From contig NZ_JAAOYV010000001.1 of assembly GCF_011759585.1 (NCBI RefSeq), forward strand, positions 434,001 to 498,000: a DNA stretch of 64,000 bases, given 5' to 3'. Below are positions 9,612 to 19,545 of the stretch, in pieces. The notes beneath the pieces are model-generated. The model saw only the letters and a program-made list of their open reading frames with translations. It did not search any database and was not told the origin of the DNA. Each line of letters starts with the position of its first letter. Positions within the stretch are counted from its first letter, which is position 1. Source of the DNA: Frigoribacterium endophyticum. GTDB taxonomy: Bacteria; Actinomycetota; Actinomycetes; Actinomycetales; Microbacteriaceae. The translations under genes and the position numbers were made by a program.

Positions 9612-9973
9612 GCGCTGCGGCCGGGGCCCTCGGGCCGGCCGTCCGTCGGGCTCGATCCGGCGTCGTCGGCGGCGGTCGGGTCGGCGGCAGGGGCCTCGGC
9701 CTCGGCCTCGGCCAGGCGGGCGTCCTGCTCGGCGAGGTCGTCGTCCTCCGCCAGGGTGTCGCGGTCGAGCGGCTCGGGCCGCGAACGGCGGTCGGCCAGC
9801 TCGAGCGCGACCTCCCGCCGCAGGCCGGCGAAGAAGATGTACGAGACGCAGAACGCCACCACCGCGGCGAGCAGCGTCGCGAGGTAGGGGTTCGGCAGCA
9901 GCAGCACGAACAGGACCAGCGCGACGAGGAAGATGCCGAGGCGCAGGACCGTGTACTTGACCCAGGGTTTCAC
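9608..9973 (-). CDS. DUF4229 membrane protein
   Basis: A 121-residue protein with two hydrophobic helices in its first 50 residues (start MKPWVKYTVLR) and an acidic, alanine-rich C-terminal tail. This matches the actinobacterial DUF4229 family, of unknown function, which is often found beside menA. GTG 9973 has TAGGAT 6 bases upstream on the minus strand. It runs convergent to menA with overlapping stop codons. Confidence 0.8.
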   Translation of the reverse strand: MKPWVKYTVLRLGIFLVALVLFVLLLPNPYLATLLAAVVAFCVSYIFFAGLRREVALELADRRSRPEPLDRDTLAEDDDLAEQDARLAEAEAEAPAADPTAADDAGSSPTDGRPEGPGRSA

Positions 9974-10080
9974 GCGCTGATCCTAGCCGCGGCCGCCGGT
10001 GCGCCCGCCGTGGGCCGCTCGCCGGCACCGGGCGCCGCGTGCCCAGCCGACCCCCGGGAGCGACGCCTATGATCGTCGCC

Positions 10081-10440
10081 ATGGTCAAGTTCTGGGTGGT
10101 GGCGATCGTCGCAGCGTCGGCGTTCGTGATCTACGCCCTCGTCGACTGCCTCTTCGCGGAGTCGAGCCGGTTCCGGGCGCTGAACAAGCCGCTCTGGGCG
10201 GCGATCATCGTCCTGCTGCCCGTCGTCGGCGCCGTGCTGTGGTTCCTGCTGGGCCGGGCCCGCAAGGCGGGCCGGGGCCCGCAGCGCCGCTTCATCGCCC
10301 CCGACGACGACCCCGACTTCTCCGGCCGCTCGGCCGCGACGGTGACCGACCTCGACCGGGAGACCACCGACGAGCGGATCCGCCGCCTCGAGCAGGAGCT
10401 CTCCGAGCTCGACAACGACGACAAGACCGGCACGGCCTGA
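10081..10440 (+). CDS. PLDc_N (phospholipase D-nuclease N-terminal) domain membrane protein
   Basis: A 119-residue protein with two membrane helices in its first 60 residues, a short basic linker, then an acidic region with a coiled-coil-like [13 protein letters not shown] segment. The helical pair matches the PLDc_N domain ([11 protein letters not shown] then [14 protein letters not shown]), found alone in many actinobacterial envelope proteins. I chose ATG 10081 because TATGAT (10068-10073) lies 7 bases upstream. The alternative ATG 10069 lies inside that box, although it has a GGAG at good spacing. menD starts 4 bp after the stop. Confidence 0.75.
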   Translation: MVKFWVVAIVAASAFVIYALVDCLFAESSRFRALNKPLWAAIIVLLPVVGAVLWFLLGRARKAGRGPQRRFIAPDDDPDFSGRSAATVTDLDRETTDERIRRLEQELSELDNDDKTGTA

Positions 10441-10444
10441 GGCC

Positions 10445-12301
10445 GTGAGCACCGACTCCTCGGGCTCCGCGCTGCCTGACGACCACGACGCCGTCCAGGG
10501 CGAGGCCGAGGCCGACACCGACGGGTCCGCCGCGCGTCCCGGCGACGACGCCGGCAGCGGCAGCGGCAGCGACCACGGGCCCGGCGCAGAGCGCTCCGGC
10601 AGCGTCGCCACCGACTACGCCGTCGCGCTGCTCGCCGCGCTCGTCGACGCGGGCGTGCACGAGCTCGTCCTCAGCCCCGGCTCGCGGTCGCAGGCCCTGG
10701 CTCTCGCTGCCGCCGAGTTCGAACGGGCGGGCCGCCTCCGCCTCCGCGTGCGGATCGACGAGCGGAGCGCCGGCTTCACCGCCCTCGGCCTCGCCGTCGA
10801 GACCGGTCGGCCCACCGCGGTCGTGACGACCTCCGGCACGGCCGTGGCGAACCTCCACCCGGCCGTGCTGGAGGCCCACCACTCCGGGGTGCCGCTCGTC
10901 CTCCTCACCGCCGACCGGCCGGTCGAGCTGCGGGGCGTCGGCAGCAACCAGACGACCGTGCAGCCCGGTCTCTTCGGCCCGGCCGTCCCGTGGGTCCGCG
11001 ACGTCGAGGCGCCGTCCGAGGGTGACGTCGACGTCGAGGCCGTCCGTCGCCTCGCCCGGGCGGCGGTCGCGGCCTCGCTCGGGGCCGGCGGCGACGACGG
11101 CCGTGAGACCCCGGGCCCGGTCCAGCTCAACGTCGCCCTGCGCGAGCCGCTCTCGGCGGCCGTGACGACGCTGCCCGCGGCCCGCCCGGGCGAGGTGACC
11201 CGCCCCTCCGCGGGGCCCGCCCACCGGCTCCCCGTCGACGACGACCCGGCCACGCTGGTCGTGGCGGGCCACGACGCCGGTCCCGACGCCGAGCGCCTCG
11301 CCCGCGAGCTCGGCGCCCCCCTCGTGGCCGAGGTCTCGAGCGGCGCGCACTTCGGGCCGAACCTCGCCCTCGGCTGGCGCACGCTGCTCGCCGATGCGGA
11401 GTTCGGCGGGCTCGTCCGCCGCGTGGTGGTCGTCGGCCACCCGACGCTGACCCGCCAGGTGCCCGCCCTGCTGGCGCGCCCCGACGTCGAGGTCGTCGTC
11501 GTCCGCGGGCGCACCGCCGACGCCTACGACCCGAGCCGCCGCGCGACCGTGGTCGCCGCCGTCGAGGTCGCCGCCGGTGGGGGAGGCGCCCCCGACGACC
11601 GCGCCCACCGGGCCTGGGTGGGCCGCTGGGTGCACGCCGGCCGCGCGCTCGTCGGCGACCCGGAGCAGGCGCCCGACCTCGACGCGGCGACGAGCGACGA
11701 CGCCTCGGTGCGGGCGGAGTTCCTCCGCGGCGAGGTGCAGCTGCTGCGCCGCGGGGTCACGCGTCGCGCCCTGGCCGAGACCCTCTGGCGCGTCACCTGG
11801 CCGCACGACCGCCTCGTGCTCGGCGCCTCCCGGCTGATCCGCGAGGTCGACGAGGCGGTGCCCGGCAAGAAGGTGCCCGTCCACGCGAACCGCGGCCTCG
11901 CCGGCATCGACGGCACCGTCGCGACCGCGACCGGCATCGCCCTCGCCAGCCAGCTCGACGAGTCGCGCCCGGGCGTGACGCGCGTGCTGCTCGGCGACCT
12001 CACCCTGCTGCACGACGTCGGCTCGCTGCTCTTCGGCGACGGCGAGGTGCGGCCGCGTCTCCAGGTCGTCGTCGGCAACGACGGCGGCGGCACGATCTTC
12101 GACGGCCTCGAGGTGGCCGCGACGGCGCCCGCCGACGCGATGACCCGGGTCCAGTTCACCCCGCAGAGCGTCGAGCTCGCCCCGCTGGCCGCCGGCTACG
12201 GCTGGCACCACGTGCGCGCCGCGACGCGGGCCGAGCTCGACCAGGCCCTCGCCCGCCGCTGGGACGGCCCGGTGCTGATCGAGGTCCCGCTCGCGCGCTG
12301 A
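10445..12301 (+). CDS. menD: 2-succinyl-5-enolpyruvyl-6-hydroxy-3-cyclohexene-1-carboxylate synthase
   Basis: A 618-residue thiamine-diphosphate enzyme that joins isochorismate and 2-oxoglutarate in the second menaquinone step. The conserved core begins near residue 58 with [14 protein letters not shown] and LSPGSRSQ. The ThDP-binding Gly-Asp to Asn motif is seen as [10 protein letters not shown] followed by VVVGNDGGG near residues 515-540. The first 55 residues are acidic and low in complexity; the true start might be later than GTG 10445. It follows the PLDc_N gene by 4 bp. Confidence 0.95.
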   Translation: MSTDSSGSALPDDHDAVQGEAEADTDGSAARPGDDAGSGSGSDHGPGAERSGSVATDYAVALLAALVDAGVHELVLSPGSRSQALALAAAEFERAGRLRLRVRIDERSAGFTALGLAVETGRPTAVVTTSGTAVANLHPAVLEAHHSGVPLVLLTADRPVELRGVGSNQTTVQPGLFGPAVPWVRDVEAPSEGDVDVEAVRRLARAAVAASLGAGGDDGRETPGPVQLNVALREPLSAAVTTLPAARPGEVTRPSAGPAHRLPVDDDPATLVVAGHDAGPDAERLARELGAPLVAEVSSGAHFGPNLALGWRTLLADAEFGGLVRRVVVVGHPTLTRQVPALLARPDVEVVVVRGRTADAYDPSRRATVVAAVEVAAGGGGAPDDRAHRAWVGRWVHAGRALVGDPEQAPDLDAATSDDASVRAEFLRGEVQLLRRGVTRRALAETLWRVTWPHDRLVLGASRLIREVDEAVPGKKVPVHANRGLAGIDGTVATATGIALASQLDESRPGVTRVLLGDLTLLHDVGSLLFGDGEVRPRLQVVVGNDGGGTIFDGLEVAATAPADAMTRVQFTPQSVELAPLAAGYGWHHVRAATRAELDQALARRWDGPVLIEVPLAR

Positions 12302-12392
12302 GGCCCCGCGGCCGGCGGGCGTGCCCGGACTCGGCGGCCGCACCGCGACTCCGCCCGGCCCCTGTCCGCCCGCCGCACGTAGGCTCGGCCGC

Positions 12393-13244
12393 ATGGCCAC
12401 CACCTGGACGTCCGAGCCCGCCGAGATCCTCCGTGCGGGCACCGACTTCGCCCTCGCCGACGTCGACCCCCGGTCGACGCCGGGCTTCGCCGGCGACAAG
12501 GGCTACGCGCGGCAGGTGCTCGAGTCCGGCCGCGAGGCGCTGAGCGACCTCCAGGAGCGCCTCTTCGCCAGCAGCCGGACGGGCGGCGACCAGGGCTCCG
12601 TCCTCCTCGTGCTGCAGGGCACCGACACCTCGGGCAAGGGCGGCGTCGTCCGTCACGTCGTGGGGTCCGTCGACCCGCAGGGCGTCGCCCACCACGCGTT
12701 CAAGCAGCCCACCGAGGAGGAGCTCGCGCACGACTTCCTCTGGCGCGTGCGCCGCGAGCTGCCCGGCCCCGGCATGATCGGCGTCTTCGACCGCTCGCAC
12801 TACGAGGACGTGCTGATCGGCAAGGTGCGCCGCCTCGCGTCGCCCGAGGAGGTCGAGCAGCGCTACGACGACATCGTCGCCTTCGAGCGCGAGCTGGCGG
12901 AGTCGGGCACGACCATCGTCAAGGTCATGCTGCACGTCTCGCGCGACGAGCAGGGCGAGCGGCTGCGCGCCCGCCTCGACGACCCCGAGAAGCAGTGGAA
13001 GTACGTGCCCGGCGACCTCGACGACCGCCTGCTCTGGTCGGACTACCAGGAGGCGTACGAGACGGCGATCCGACGCACGAGCACGGAGGCGGCGCCGTGG
13101 TTCGTCGTGCCCGCCGACCGCAAGTGGTACGCCCGCGTCGCCGTGCAGCGCCTGCTGACGGCCGCGCTGAGGGCGCGCGACCCGCGCTGGCCGGCCGCCC
13201 CGTACGACGTCGAGCTGGAGAAGGTCCGGCTCGCCTCGACCTGA
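12393..13244 (+). CDS. polyphosphate kinase 2 (PPK2) family protein
   Basis: A 283-residue P-loop enzyme of the PPK2 family, which moves phosphate between polyphosphate and nucleotides. The Walker A variant QGTDTSGKGGVV is near residue 75, followed by FDRSHYEDVL near residue 132 and a lid-like region with RLRARLDDPEKQWKY. The length fits single-domain PPK2 enzymes, but the nucleotide preference (AMP, ADP or GDP) cannot be read from sequence. ATG 12393 lies 7 bases behind TAGGCT (12380-12385). It sits between menD and an MFS gene with no clear link to menaquinone. Confidence 0.9.
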   Translation: MATTWTSEPAEILRAGTDFALADVDPRSTPGFAGDKGYARQVLESGREALSDLQERLFASSRTGGDQGSVLLVLQGTDTSGKGGVVRHVVGSVDPQGVAHHAFKQPTEEELAHDFLWRVRRELPGPGMIGVFDRSHYEDVLIGKVRRLASPEEVEQRYDDIVAFERELAESGTTIVKVMLHVSRDEQGERLRARLDDPEKQWKYVPGDLDDRLLWSDYQEAYETAIRRTSTEAAPWFVVPADRKWYARVAVQRLLTAALRARDPRWPAAPYDVELEKVRLAST

Positions 13245-13277
13245 TCGGCCGGCGGAGCGTCCTCGGGGGGTCCTCCG

Positions 13278-14744
13278 TCAGGAGGCGCGGCTCCGGAGGG
13301 CGTCGCCGGTGCCCCTCGGCAGACGGAGGCCCTCGGGCAGGCTGAGCAGGGCGAGCGCCGCGAGCACGACGAGGGCCACCTGGTAGCCGGTCGCCGGGTC
13401 GGAGCCGCCGTCGGCGGAGGCCGCCAGGTCGGCGAGGCGGACGGCGAGGGCCGTCACGGCGACCCCGAGGCCCACGGCGAGCTGGCTCGTGATGGACGCG
13501 ATGGCGTTCGCCGGGCCGATCATCGGCGCGGGCACGTCGGCGAACTGCAGGGTGTTGTAGGCCGTGAAGCCCACCGAGCGGAAGACGCCGCTCAGCAGCA
13601 GCACCGCCGCGACCAGCACCGGCGAGTCGTCGGGCCGCACGAGCGCCGTCGCGACGAAGGTCGCGGCGAGCCCGACGGTCGCGACGACGATGATCGGCAC
13701 GACCCTGAAGCGGTGCAGCAGGGGAGTCGTGAGCGGCTTGACGGCGAGGTTGCCGACGAAGACCCACATCAGCATCACGCCGGCCTCGACCGGCGACCAG
13801 CCGAAGCCGTCCTGCAGCAGCAGGGGCACGACGAACGGGACGCCGTTGACGACCGCGCGGTAGAGCGAGCCGCTGAGGTTGGTCACGCGGAACGAGCCGA
13901 TGCGGAACGCCGCGAGGTCGAGCAGCGGGTGCCGTGCGCGTCGGAACCACCGCACGGCCGCCACGCCCGCGAGCAGCGCCACGACCACGAGGGCCGCTCC
14001 GAGGGCGACCGTCGACGGAGCGCCGAGCAGGTCGAAGGCCACGACCAGCGAGACGATCGACGTCACGACGAGCAGCAGGCCGACGACGTCGAGAGGCTGG
14101 GGGTCGCCCGGCTCCGGGCTCGGCACGACCCGCCACGCGACGACGAGGAGGGCGACGCCGACCGGCACGTTGACGAGGAAGACCCACTGCCAGCCGAGGT
14201 GCTCCGTCAGCAGCCCGCCGATCAGCGGAGCGACGACGGGGGCGACCAGCGCCGGCCAGGTCAGGTAGGCGATGGCGCGGATGAGCTCGGACTTCTCCGT
14301 GCTGCGGAGCACGATCAGCCGCCCGATGGGCACCATCATGCTGCCGGCGAGGCCCTGCACCACCCGCGACGCCGTCAGCGAGACGAGGTCGCCGCTCAGC
14401 GCGCAGGCCACCGACGCGAGCGTGAAGAGCACCACGGCGGCGAGGAACACCCGGCGGGCGCCCCACCGCTCCGCGAGCCACGCGCCGAGCGGGATGAACG
14501 CGGCGACGGCGACGAGGTAGCCGGTGACGGCGATGCCGAGCTGCGCGGGCTGCACCCGGAAGTCGGCCGCGACGGAGGCCGTGGCCGTCGACAGGATCGT
14601 GGCGTCGAGGTTCTCCATGAAGAAGGCCGCCGCGACCACGAGCGCGACCGGTCGCGACCAGCCCTGGCCGGCCCGCGCCTCCCCGGCTCCGGCCCCCTGC
14701 GGAGCGTCCTGCCCTGCGCCTCCTCGCGCCCCCGGCGACGTCAC
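13278..14744 (-). CDS. MFS transporter, DHA2-like drug exporter
   Basis: A 488-residue polytopic protein with about 14 hydrophobic segments. It has an early LDATILSTA motif typical of DHA2 (EmrB/QacA) exporters, an AERWGARRVFL loop (motif A) and a GWQWVFLVNVPVG segment shared by this family. It probably expels small molecules using the proton gradient. GTG 14744 overlaps the menF stop by 4 bp, so it is translated together with menF. That link may be accidental, or it may suggest export of an isochorismate-derived compound. The final codons contain one copy of the dispersed decamer. Confidence 0.88.
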   Translation of the reverse strand: MTSPGARGGAGQDAPQGAGAGEARAGQGWSRPVALVVAAAFFMENLDATILSTATASVAADFRVQPAQLGIAVTGYLVAVAAFIPLGAWLAERWGARRVFLAAVVLFTLASVACALSGDLVSLTASRVVQGLAGSMMVPIGRLIVLRSTEKSELIRAIAYLTWPALVAPVVAPLIGGLLTEHLGWQWVFLVNVPVGVALLVVAWRVVPSPEPGDPQPLDVVGLLLVVTSIVSLVVAFDLLGAPSTVALGAALVVVALLAGVAAVRWFRRARHPLLDLAAFRIGSFRVTNLSGSLYRAVVNGVPFVVPLLLQDGFGWSPVEAGVMLMWVFVGNLAVKPLTTPLLHRFRVVPIIVVATVGLAATFVATALVRPDDSPVLVAAVLLLSGVFRSVGFTAYNTLQFADVPAPMIGPANAIASITSQLAVGLGVAVTALAVRLADLAASADGGSDPATGYQVALVVLAALALLSLPEGLRLPRGTGDALRSRAS

Positions 14745-15973
14745 TGCGAGAACGCCTGCACGACGGGCTGGAACTTCATGGTGGTCTCGGCGACCTCGCG
14801 CTCGGGGACGGACTCGGCCACGACGCCGGCCCCGGCGAACGCGCGCACCTCGCCCTCGGGCGAGACGTGGGCACAGCGGAGGGCGATCGCCCACTCGCCG
14901 TCGCCGTCGGCGCCGACCCAGCCGACCGGCCCCGCGTAGCGGCCGCGGTCGAAGGGCTCGAGCTCGCGGATCAGCGCGAGCGCCTCGCGGGTCGGCGTGC
15001 CGGCCACGGCGGCCGTCGGGTGCAACGAGTCGATCAGGTCGAGCGAGCTCGACCCGTCGGTCAGGCGCCCGCGCACGTCGCTCGCCAGGTGCCAGAGGTT
15101 GGGCAGCTTGAGGGTGAACGGCTGCTCGCCCGTCACGACGTCGGTGGCGTGCGGGCCGAGCGAGAGCAGCAGGCTGCGGAGCGCGAAGGCGTGCTCGTCG
15201 AGGTCCTTCGGGGAGGTGGCCAGGGCGTGGGCGGCGCGCTCGTCGCTCACGGCGTCGACGCCCCGGGCGGCGCTGCCCGCGAGCACGCGCGCGGAGACCT
15301 CCCCGCGCTCGGAGCGCACGAGGGTCTCGGGGCTCGCGCCGATCAGCCCGTCGACCGCGAACGCGTAGCAGTCCGGGTAGGCGGTGAGCAGGGTGGCCGC
15401 GACGAGGCGCAGGTCGGCCTCGGGCGGCAGCTGGCCGACGACGTCGCGGGCGAGCACCACCTTGCTGACGTCGCCGGCGCCGATGGCGTCGACGGCCCGG
15501 GCGACGGCGTCGGCGTAGCCCGCGGCCGACAGCTCGCCCTCCCGCAGGCGGAGGCGCACCGAGGCCCCCACGGGCGTGCCCGCGGGCAGCTCGGCCCCGT
15601 CGACGCGGGTGATCCACGCGACGCCGTCGCGACGGCCGATGACGATGCTCGGCACGATCAGCACGCTCGTGTCGGCGGACTCGTCGTCGAAGGCGAACGA
15701 TCCGAAGGCGATCAGGCCGGTGCCCGGCACGCGGACCTCGTCGTCGACGGCCGCCCGGCCGGCCAGCTCGCGCCAGGCGGCCGCCGCGTCGCGCATGCGG
15801 GAGGGGCCGGAGAACTCGAGCCGGACGGCCTCGCCGATGCCGGCCATGCCGGCGCCGCCGCGCACGAAGACGAGCGGGGAGCTGCGGTCGACGACGTCGA
15901 GCAGGGGGCTGATGTGGTCGATCCGGGTGGTGCGGACGGAGAGGGAGGGGACGCGCGGCGACGGGAGATCCAC
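14741..15973 (-). CDS. menF: isochorismate synthase
   Basis: A 410-residue chorismate-utilising enzyme that converts chorismate to isochorismate, the entry step to menaquinone. The C-terminal half shows KVVLARD, a LIGASPETLV segment, LAGSAARG, the SPKDLDEH region, LHPTAAVAGTPT and YAGPVGWVG, all typical of the family. GTG 15973 has TAGGCT (minus strand, 15980-15985) 6 bases upstream, so the mRNA is likely leaderless. It is divergent from menG, 52 bp away. Siderophore or salicylate enzymes of this family look alike, but the position beside menD and menG favours MenF. Confidence 0.93.
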   Translation of the reverse strand: MDLPSPRVPSLSVRTTRIDHISPLLDVVDRSSPLVFVRGGAGMAGIGEAVRLEFSGPSRMRDAAAAWRELAGRAAVDDEVRVPGTGLIAFGSFAFDDESADTSVLIVPSIVIGRRDGVAWITRVDGAELPAGTPVGASVRLRLREGELSAAGYADAVARAVDAIGAGDVSKVVLARDVVGQLPPEADLRLVAATLLTAYPDCYAFAVDGLIGASPETLVRSERGEVSARVLAGSAARGVDAVSDERAAHALATSPKDLDEHAFALRSLLLSLGPHATDVVTGEQPFTLKLPNLWHLASDVRGRLTDGSSSLDLIDSLHPTAAVAGTPTREALALIRELEPFDRGRYAGPVGWVGADGDGEWAIALRCAHVSPEGEVRAFAGAGVVAESVPEREVAETTMKFQPVVQAFSQ

Positions 15974-16025
15974 CGCGTCAGCCTACTCGGGCAGCGCCCA
16001 GTGCATGCCGGTAGGATCGACCATC

Positions 16026-16760
16026 GTGACCAAGGCCGATATGAACAAGCAGCCCAGCGAGGTCGCGTCCATGTTCGACGGCGTCGCCCAGCACTACGAC
16101 CGCACGAACGACGTGCTCTCCGCGGGCAACGCCGTCCTGTGGCGCGTCGCGACCGTGAAGGCCATCGGCGCGGGCCCGGCCGACAAGGTCCTCGACATCG
16201 CCGCCGGCACCGGCACGAGCTCCGTCGCCATCGCGCGCCGCGGGGCCGAGGTGATCGCGCTCGACTTCTCGCACGGCATGGTCGAGGTCGGTCGCCAGCG
16301 TCACCCCGAGATCGAGTTCGTCGAGGGCGACGCCGAGTCGCTTCCCTTCGACGACGACACCTTCGACGCCGTCACCATCTCGTTTGGCCTCCGCAACGTC
16401 AACCGGCCGAAGGTCGCGCTCGCCGAGATGCACCGCGTGCTCAAGCCCGGCGGCCGCCTCGTCGTGTGCGAGTTCTCGACGCCGCCGTTCGGCCTGCTCC
16501 GCGCGGCGTACCACGCGTACCTCCGCGTCGGGCTGCCCCTGATCTCCAAGGTCACCAGCAGCAACAGCCCCGCCTACTCCTACCTCGCCGAGTCGATCGA
16601 GAAGTGGCCCGAGCAGCAGGTGCTCAGCCAGTGGCTGCGCGGCGCCGGCTTCACGCGCGTGGCGCACCGCAACTTGAGCGCGGGCATCGTGGCCCTGCAC
16701 CGGGGTCGCAAGCCCTCCTCGACGCCCTCGCGCGCCTCCTCGTCCTCGACGGCGAAGTAA
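16026..16760 (+). CDS. menG: demethylmenaquinone methyltransferase
   Basis: A 244-residue SAM-dependent methyltransferase of the UbiE/MenG family, carrying out the last step to menaquinone. The SAM-binding motif DIAAGTGTSS lies near residue 57, and the family signatures FDGVAQHYDRTND at the N-terminus and ISFGLRNV near residue 120 are clear. The C-terminus ends in a serine-rich tail. GTG 16026 has TAGGAT (16012-16017) 8 bases upstream; ATG 16041 is an alternative. The polyprenyl diphosphate synthase follows by 43 bp. Confidence 0.95.
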   Translation: MTKADMNKQPSEVASMFDGVAQHYDRTNDVLSAGNAVLWRVATVKAIGAGPADKVLDIAAGTGTSSVAIARRGAEVIALDFSHGMVEVGRQRHPEIEFVEGDAESLPFDDDTFDAVTISFGLRNVNRPKVALAEMHRVLKPGGRLVVCEFSTPPFGLLRAAYHAYLRVGLPLISKVTSSNSPAYSYLAESIEKWPEQQVLSQWLRGAGFTRVAHRNLSAGIVALHRGRKPSSTPSRASSSSTAK

Positions 16761-16803
16761 CCGACCCACGCCGGTCCTCCCGACCAGACGACAAGGTGAC
16801 CCC

Positions 16804-17889
16804 ATGAACCCGAGCGTGCCGCTGACCCGCAACTCCCTGAGCGCGAGCCTGGGCCTCGGCGAGAAGCTCTTCGCCTCGCCCGCCGAGCGCCGCTTCGTCG
16901 CGGCCGTCGACGACGGCCTCGAGCTGGTCGAGTCCGGCCTGCTGCGCGAGATCGCCTTCGCCGACGAGATCGCCGACGCGACGACCCGCTACCTGCTCGC
17001 CGCCGGCGGCAAGCGCGTGCGGCCCACGCTGACGCTGCTCATCGCCCAGCTCGGCGAGGGGGCGACCCCCGGCATCGTCGCCTCGGCGCAGGCGACCGAG
17101 ATCACCCACCTGGCGTCGCTCTACCACGACGACGTCATGGACGAGGCGCAGATGCGCCGGGGCGTGCCGAGCGCGCAGACGGTCTGGGGCAACAACGTCG
17201 CCATCCTCAGCGGCGACCTGCTCTTCGCCCGCGCCAGCACCATCGTCTCCGGCCTCGGCCAGGAGGCGATCCTGCTGCAGGCCGAGACGTTCGAGCGCCT
17301 CTGCCTCGGCCAGCTGCACGAGACGATCGGGCCGAAGGCCGACGACGACCCCATCGCCCACTACATCGACGTGCTGGCCGACAAGACCGGCTCGCTCATC
17401 TCGACGGCCGCCCGCGCCGGCGTGATGTTCTCCGGTGCTCCGCGCGAGTACCTCGAGCCCGTCGCGACGTTCGGCGAGAAGATCGGCATCGCGTTCCAGC
17501 TGATCGACGACGTCATCGACCTCTCCGACCCCGCCGACCACACCGGCAAGGCCGCCGGCACCGACCTCCGGGCCGGCGTCGTCACCCTGCCGCTCCTGTA
17601 CCTCCGCAAGGAGGCGCAGACCGACATGGAGGCCGCGGCCCTGCTCGGCCTCATCGAGCGCGTCGTCGAGGTCACCCAGGCCGACGACGACGAGGCGCCC
17701 CGCGTCGACGAGGAGGCGTTCGCCGACATCGTGCGCCAGCTCCGCGAGCACGAGGTCACCGAGCGCACCCGGCTCGAGGCCCACCGCTGGGCCAACGAGG
17801 CCCTCGAGGCGCTGGCGCCCCTGCCGTCCGGTCCGGTCAAGAAGGCCCTGACCCGGTTCGCCGACCGGGTGGTCGAGCGCTCCGCCTGA
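16804..17889 (+). CDS. polyprenyl diphosphate synthase (long chain, trans)
   Basis: A 361-residue trans-prenyltransferase that builds the isoprenoid side chain of menaquinone from isopentenyl diphosphate. The first aspartate-rich motif is LYHDDVMDEA (near residue 105) and the second is FQLIDDVIDLSDP (near residue 235). GGKRVRPTL precedes them. It lies directly after menG, as in the gerC/menG-hepT layout of other Gram-positives, so it is probably the octa- or nonaprenyl synthase. Chain length cannot be assigned from sequence alone. Confidence 0.93.
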   Translation: MNPSVPLTRNSLSASLGLGEKLFASPAERRFVAAVDDGLELVESGLLREIAFADEIADATTRYLLAAGGKRVRPTLTLLIAQLGEGATPGIVASAQATEITHLASLYHDDVMDEAQMRRGVPSAQTVWGNNVAILSGDLLFARASTIVSGLGQEAILLQAETFERLCLGQLHETIGPKADDDPIAHYIDVLADKTGSLISTAARAGVMFSGAPREYLEPVATFGEKIGIAFQLIDDVIDLSDPADHTGKAAGTDLRAGVVTLPLLYLRKEAQTDMEAAALLGLIERVVEVTQADDDEAPRVDEEAFADIVRQLREHEVTERTRLEAHRWANEALEALAPLPSGPVKKALTRFADRVVERSA

Positions 17890-18008
17890 CCGGCACCGCG
17901 CCTCCCGGGGCCTCGGCTCCGAACCACGACAGCACCACCACGACCTGCGGTGCCCCGCACCGACCACCGGCCGGCACCCCCGCGCCACCCACCAGAGGGA
18001 GAACCCCC

Positions 18009-19385
18009 GTGACCACCTTGCGTCTGGCCATCGTCGGCGCCGGCCCCGCCGGCATCTACGCCGCCGACATCCTGCTCAAGGCCGAGAAGGCCTTCGACGT
18101 GTCGATCGACCTCTTCGAGCAGCTGCCCGCGCCCTACGGCCTCGTCCGCTACGGCGTCGCCCCCGACCACCCCCGCATCAAGGGCATCGTCAACGCGCTG
18201 CGCGACGTGCTCGACAGCGGCGACATCCGCGTCTTCGGCAACGTCCGCTACGGCGTCGACATCACCCTCGACGACCTCAAGGCGCACTACAACGCCGTGA
18301 TCTTCTCGACCGGCGCCATCAAGGACGCCGACCTCGACGTGCCCGGCATCGACCTCGATGGCAGCTACGGCGCCGCCGACTTCGTGAGCTGGTTCGACGG
18401 CCACCCCGACTTCCCGCGCACGTGGCCGCTCGACGCGCAGTCGGTCGCCGTGGTGGGCGTCGGCAACGTCGCGCTCGACGTGTCGCGCATCCTCGCGAAG
18501 CACGCCGACGACCTGCTGCCGACCGAGATCCCCGACAACGTCTACGAGGGGCTCAAGCAGTCGTCGATCACCGACGTGCACGTCTTCGGGCGCCGCGGGC
18601 CCGCGCAGGTGAAGTTCACCCCGCTCGAGCTCCGTGAGCTCGGCGAGGTGCGCGACGTCGACATGATCGTCCACGACGAGGACTTCGACCACGACGAGGC
18701 GTCGAAGACCGCCATCGCGACGAACAAGCAGGTCTTCGTCATCGACAAGGTGCTGAACCAGTGGCGCCAGCGCGAGGTCGGCACGGCGTCGCGCCGCCTG
18801 CACCTGCACTTCTACGCCAAGCCCGTCGAGGTCGTCGGCGACGAGCAGGGCCGTGTGGCCGCCTTCCGGTACGAGCGCACCCGGCCCGACGGCCAGGGCG
18901 GCGTCGAGGGCACCGGCGAGATCCGCGACGTGCCCGTGCAGGCGATCTACCGCGCCGTCGGCTACTTCGGCTCGCCGCTCGACGGCATCCCGTTCGACGA
19001 GCGTCGCGGCGTGATCCCGAACCACGAGGGCCAGGTGATGGACGACGAGAACCAGATCGTCCCCGGCGTCTACGCCACCGGCTGGATCAAGCGCGGGCCG
19101 GTCGGCCTCATCGGGCACACGAAGTCCGACGCGATGGAGACCGTCGCGCACGTCATCAACGACCAGGCGAGCTGGTGGCAGCCCGCCGACCCGTCGGAGG
19201 ACGCGATGCCGGCCCTGCTCGCGCAGCGCGGCGTGGCCTACACCGACCTCGAGGGGTGGCACCGCCTCGACGAGCACGAGCAGGCGCTCGGGTCGGCGCA
19301 CGAGCACGAGCGGGCGCGCGTCAAGGTCGTCGAGCGCGACGAGATGGTGCGCGTCTCGCGGGCCGTGGAGTCCGCCGACGCGTAG
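18009..19385 (+). CDS. fprA: ferredoxin/flavodoxin-NADP+ reductase (FprA type)
   Basis: A 458-residue flavoprotein of the adrenodoxin-reductase-like group that moves electrons between NADPH and ferredoxin. The FAD motif GAGPAGIYAADILL is at residues 10-23, followed by LPAPYGLVRYGVAPDHP. The NADPH fold GVGNVALDVSRIL is near residue 155, and the FAD-binding GWIKRGPVGLIGH is near residue 360. It starts at GTG 18009 behind a GGAGAA ribosome-binding site. It follows the menaquinone block, but its ferredoxin partner is not in the window. Confidence 0.93.
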   Translation: MTTLRLAIVGAGPAGIYAADILLKAEKAFDVSIDLFEQLPAPYGLVRYGVAPDHPRIKGIVNALRDVLDSGDIRVFGNVRYGVDITLDDLKAHYNAVIFSTGAIKDADLDVPGIDLDGSYGAADFVSWFDGHPDFPRTWPLDAQSVAVVGVGNVALDVSRILAKHADDLLPTEIPDNVYEGLKQSSITDVHVFGRRGPAQVKFTPLELRELGEVRDVDMIVHDEDFDHDEASKTAIATNKQVFVIDKVLNQWRQREVGTASRRLHLHFYAKPVEVVGDEQGRVAAFRYERTRPDGQGGVEGTGEIRDVPVQAIYRAVGYFGSPLDGIPFDERRGVIPNHEGQVMDDENQIVPGVYATGWIKRGPVGLIGHTKSDAMETVAHVINDQASWWQPADPSEDAMPALLAQRGVAYTDLEGWHRLDEHEQALGSAHEHERARVKVVERDEMVRVSRAVESADA

Positions 19386-19545
19386 GCGACCCGCCCTGTC
19401 GACCTCGACCGCGCCTCCGGCGTCCTCCCCTCGCGGGGCGGGCCGGGGGCGCGTCGTCGTGGTGGGGGAGGCGCGTGGCGGCCGCCGCGGTCGACGTCCC
19501 GACCGCGGCGGGCCGTGACCGCCCGTCGCCGCTAAGCTGGCCGGC

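Noticed and set aside
10069-10080. ATG 10069 as the start of the PLDc_N gene
   Set aside because: It has a fair ribosome-binding site, but it lies inside the TATGAT box whose spacing to ATG 10081 matches the leaderless pattern of many neighbours.
13278-15617. Extension of the MFS gene into menF on the same strand
   Set aside because: The extra 291 codons are Arg/Gly-rich and lie on top of menF in another frame. GTG 14744, which overlaps the menF stop, is the natural start.
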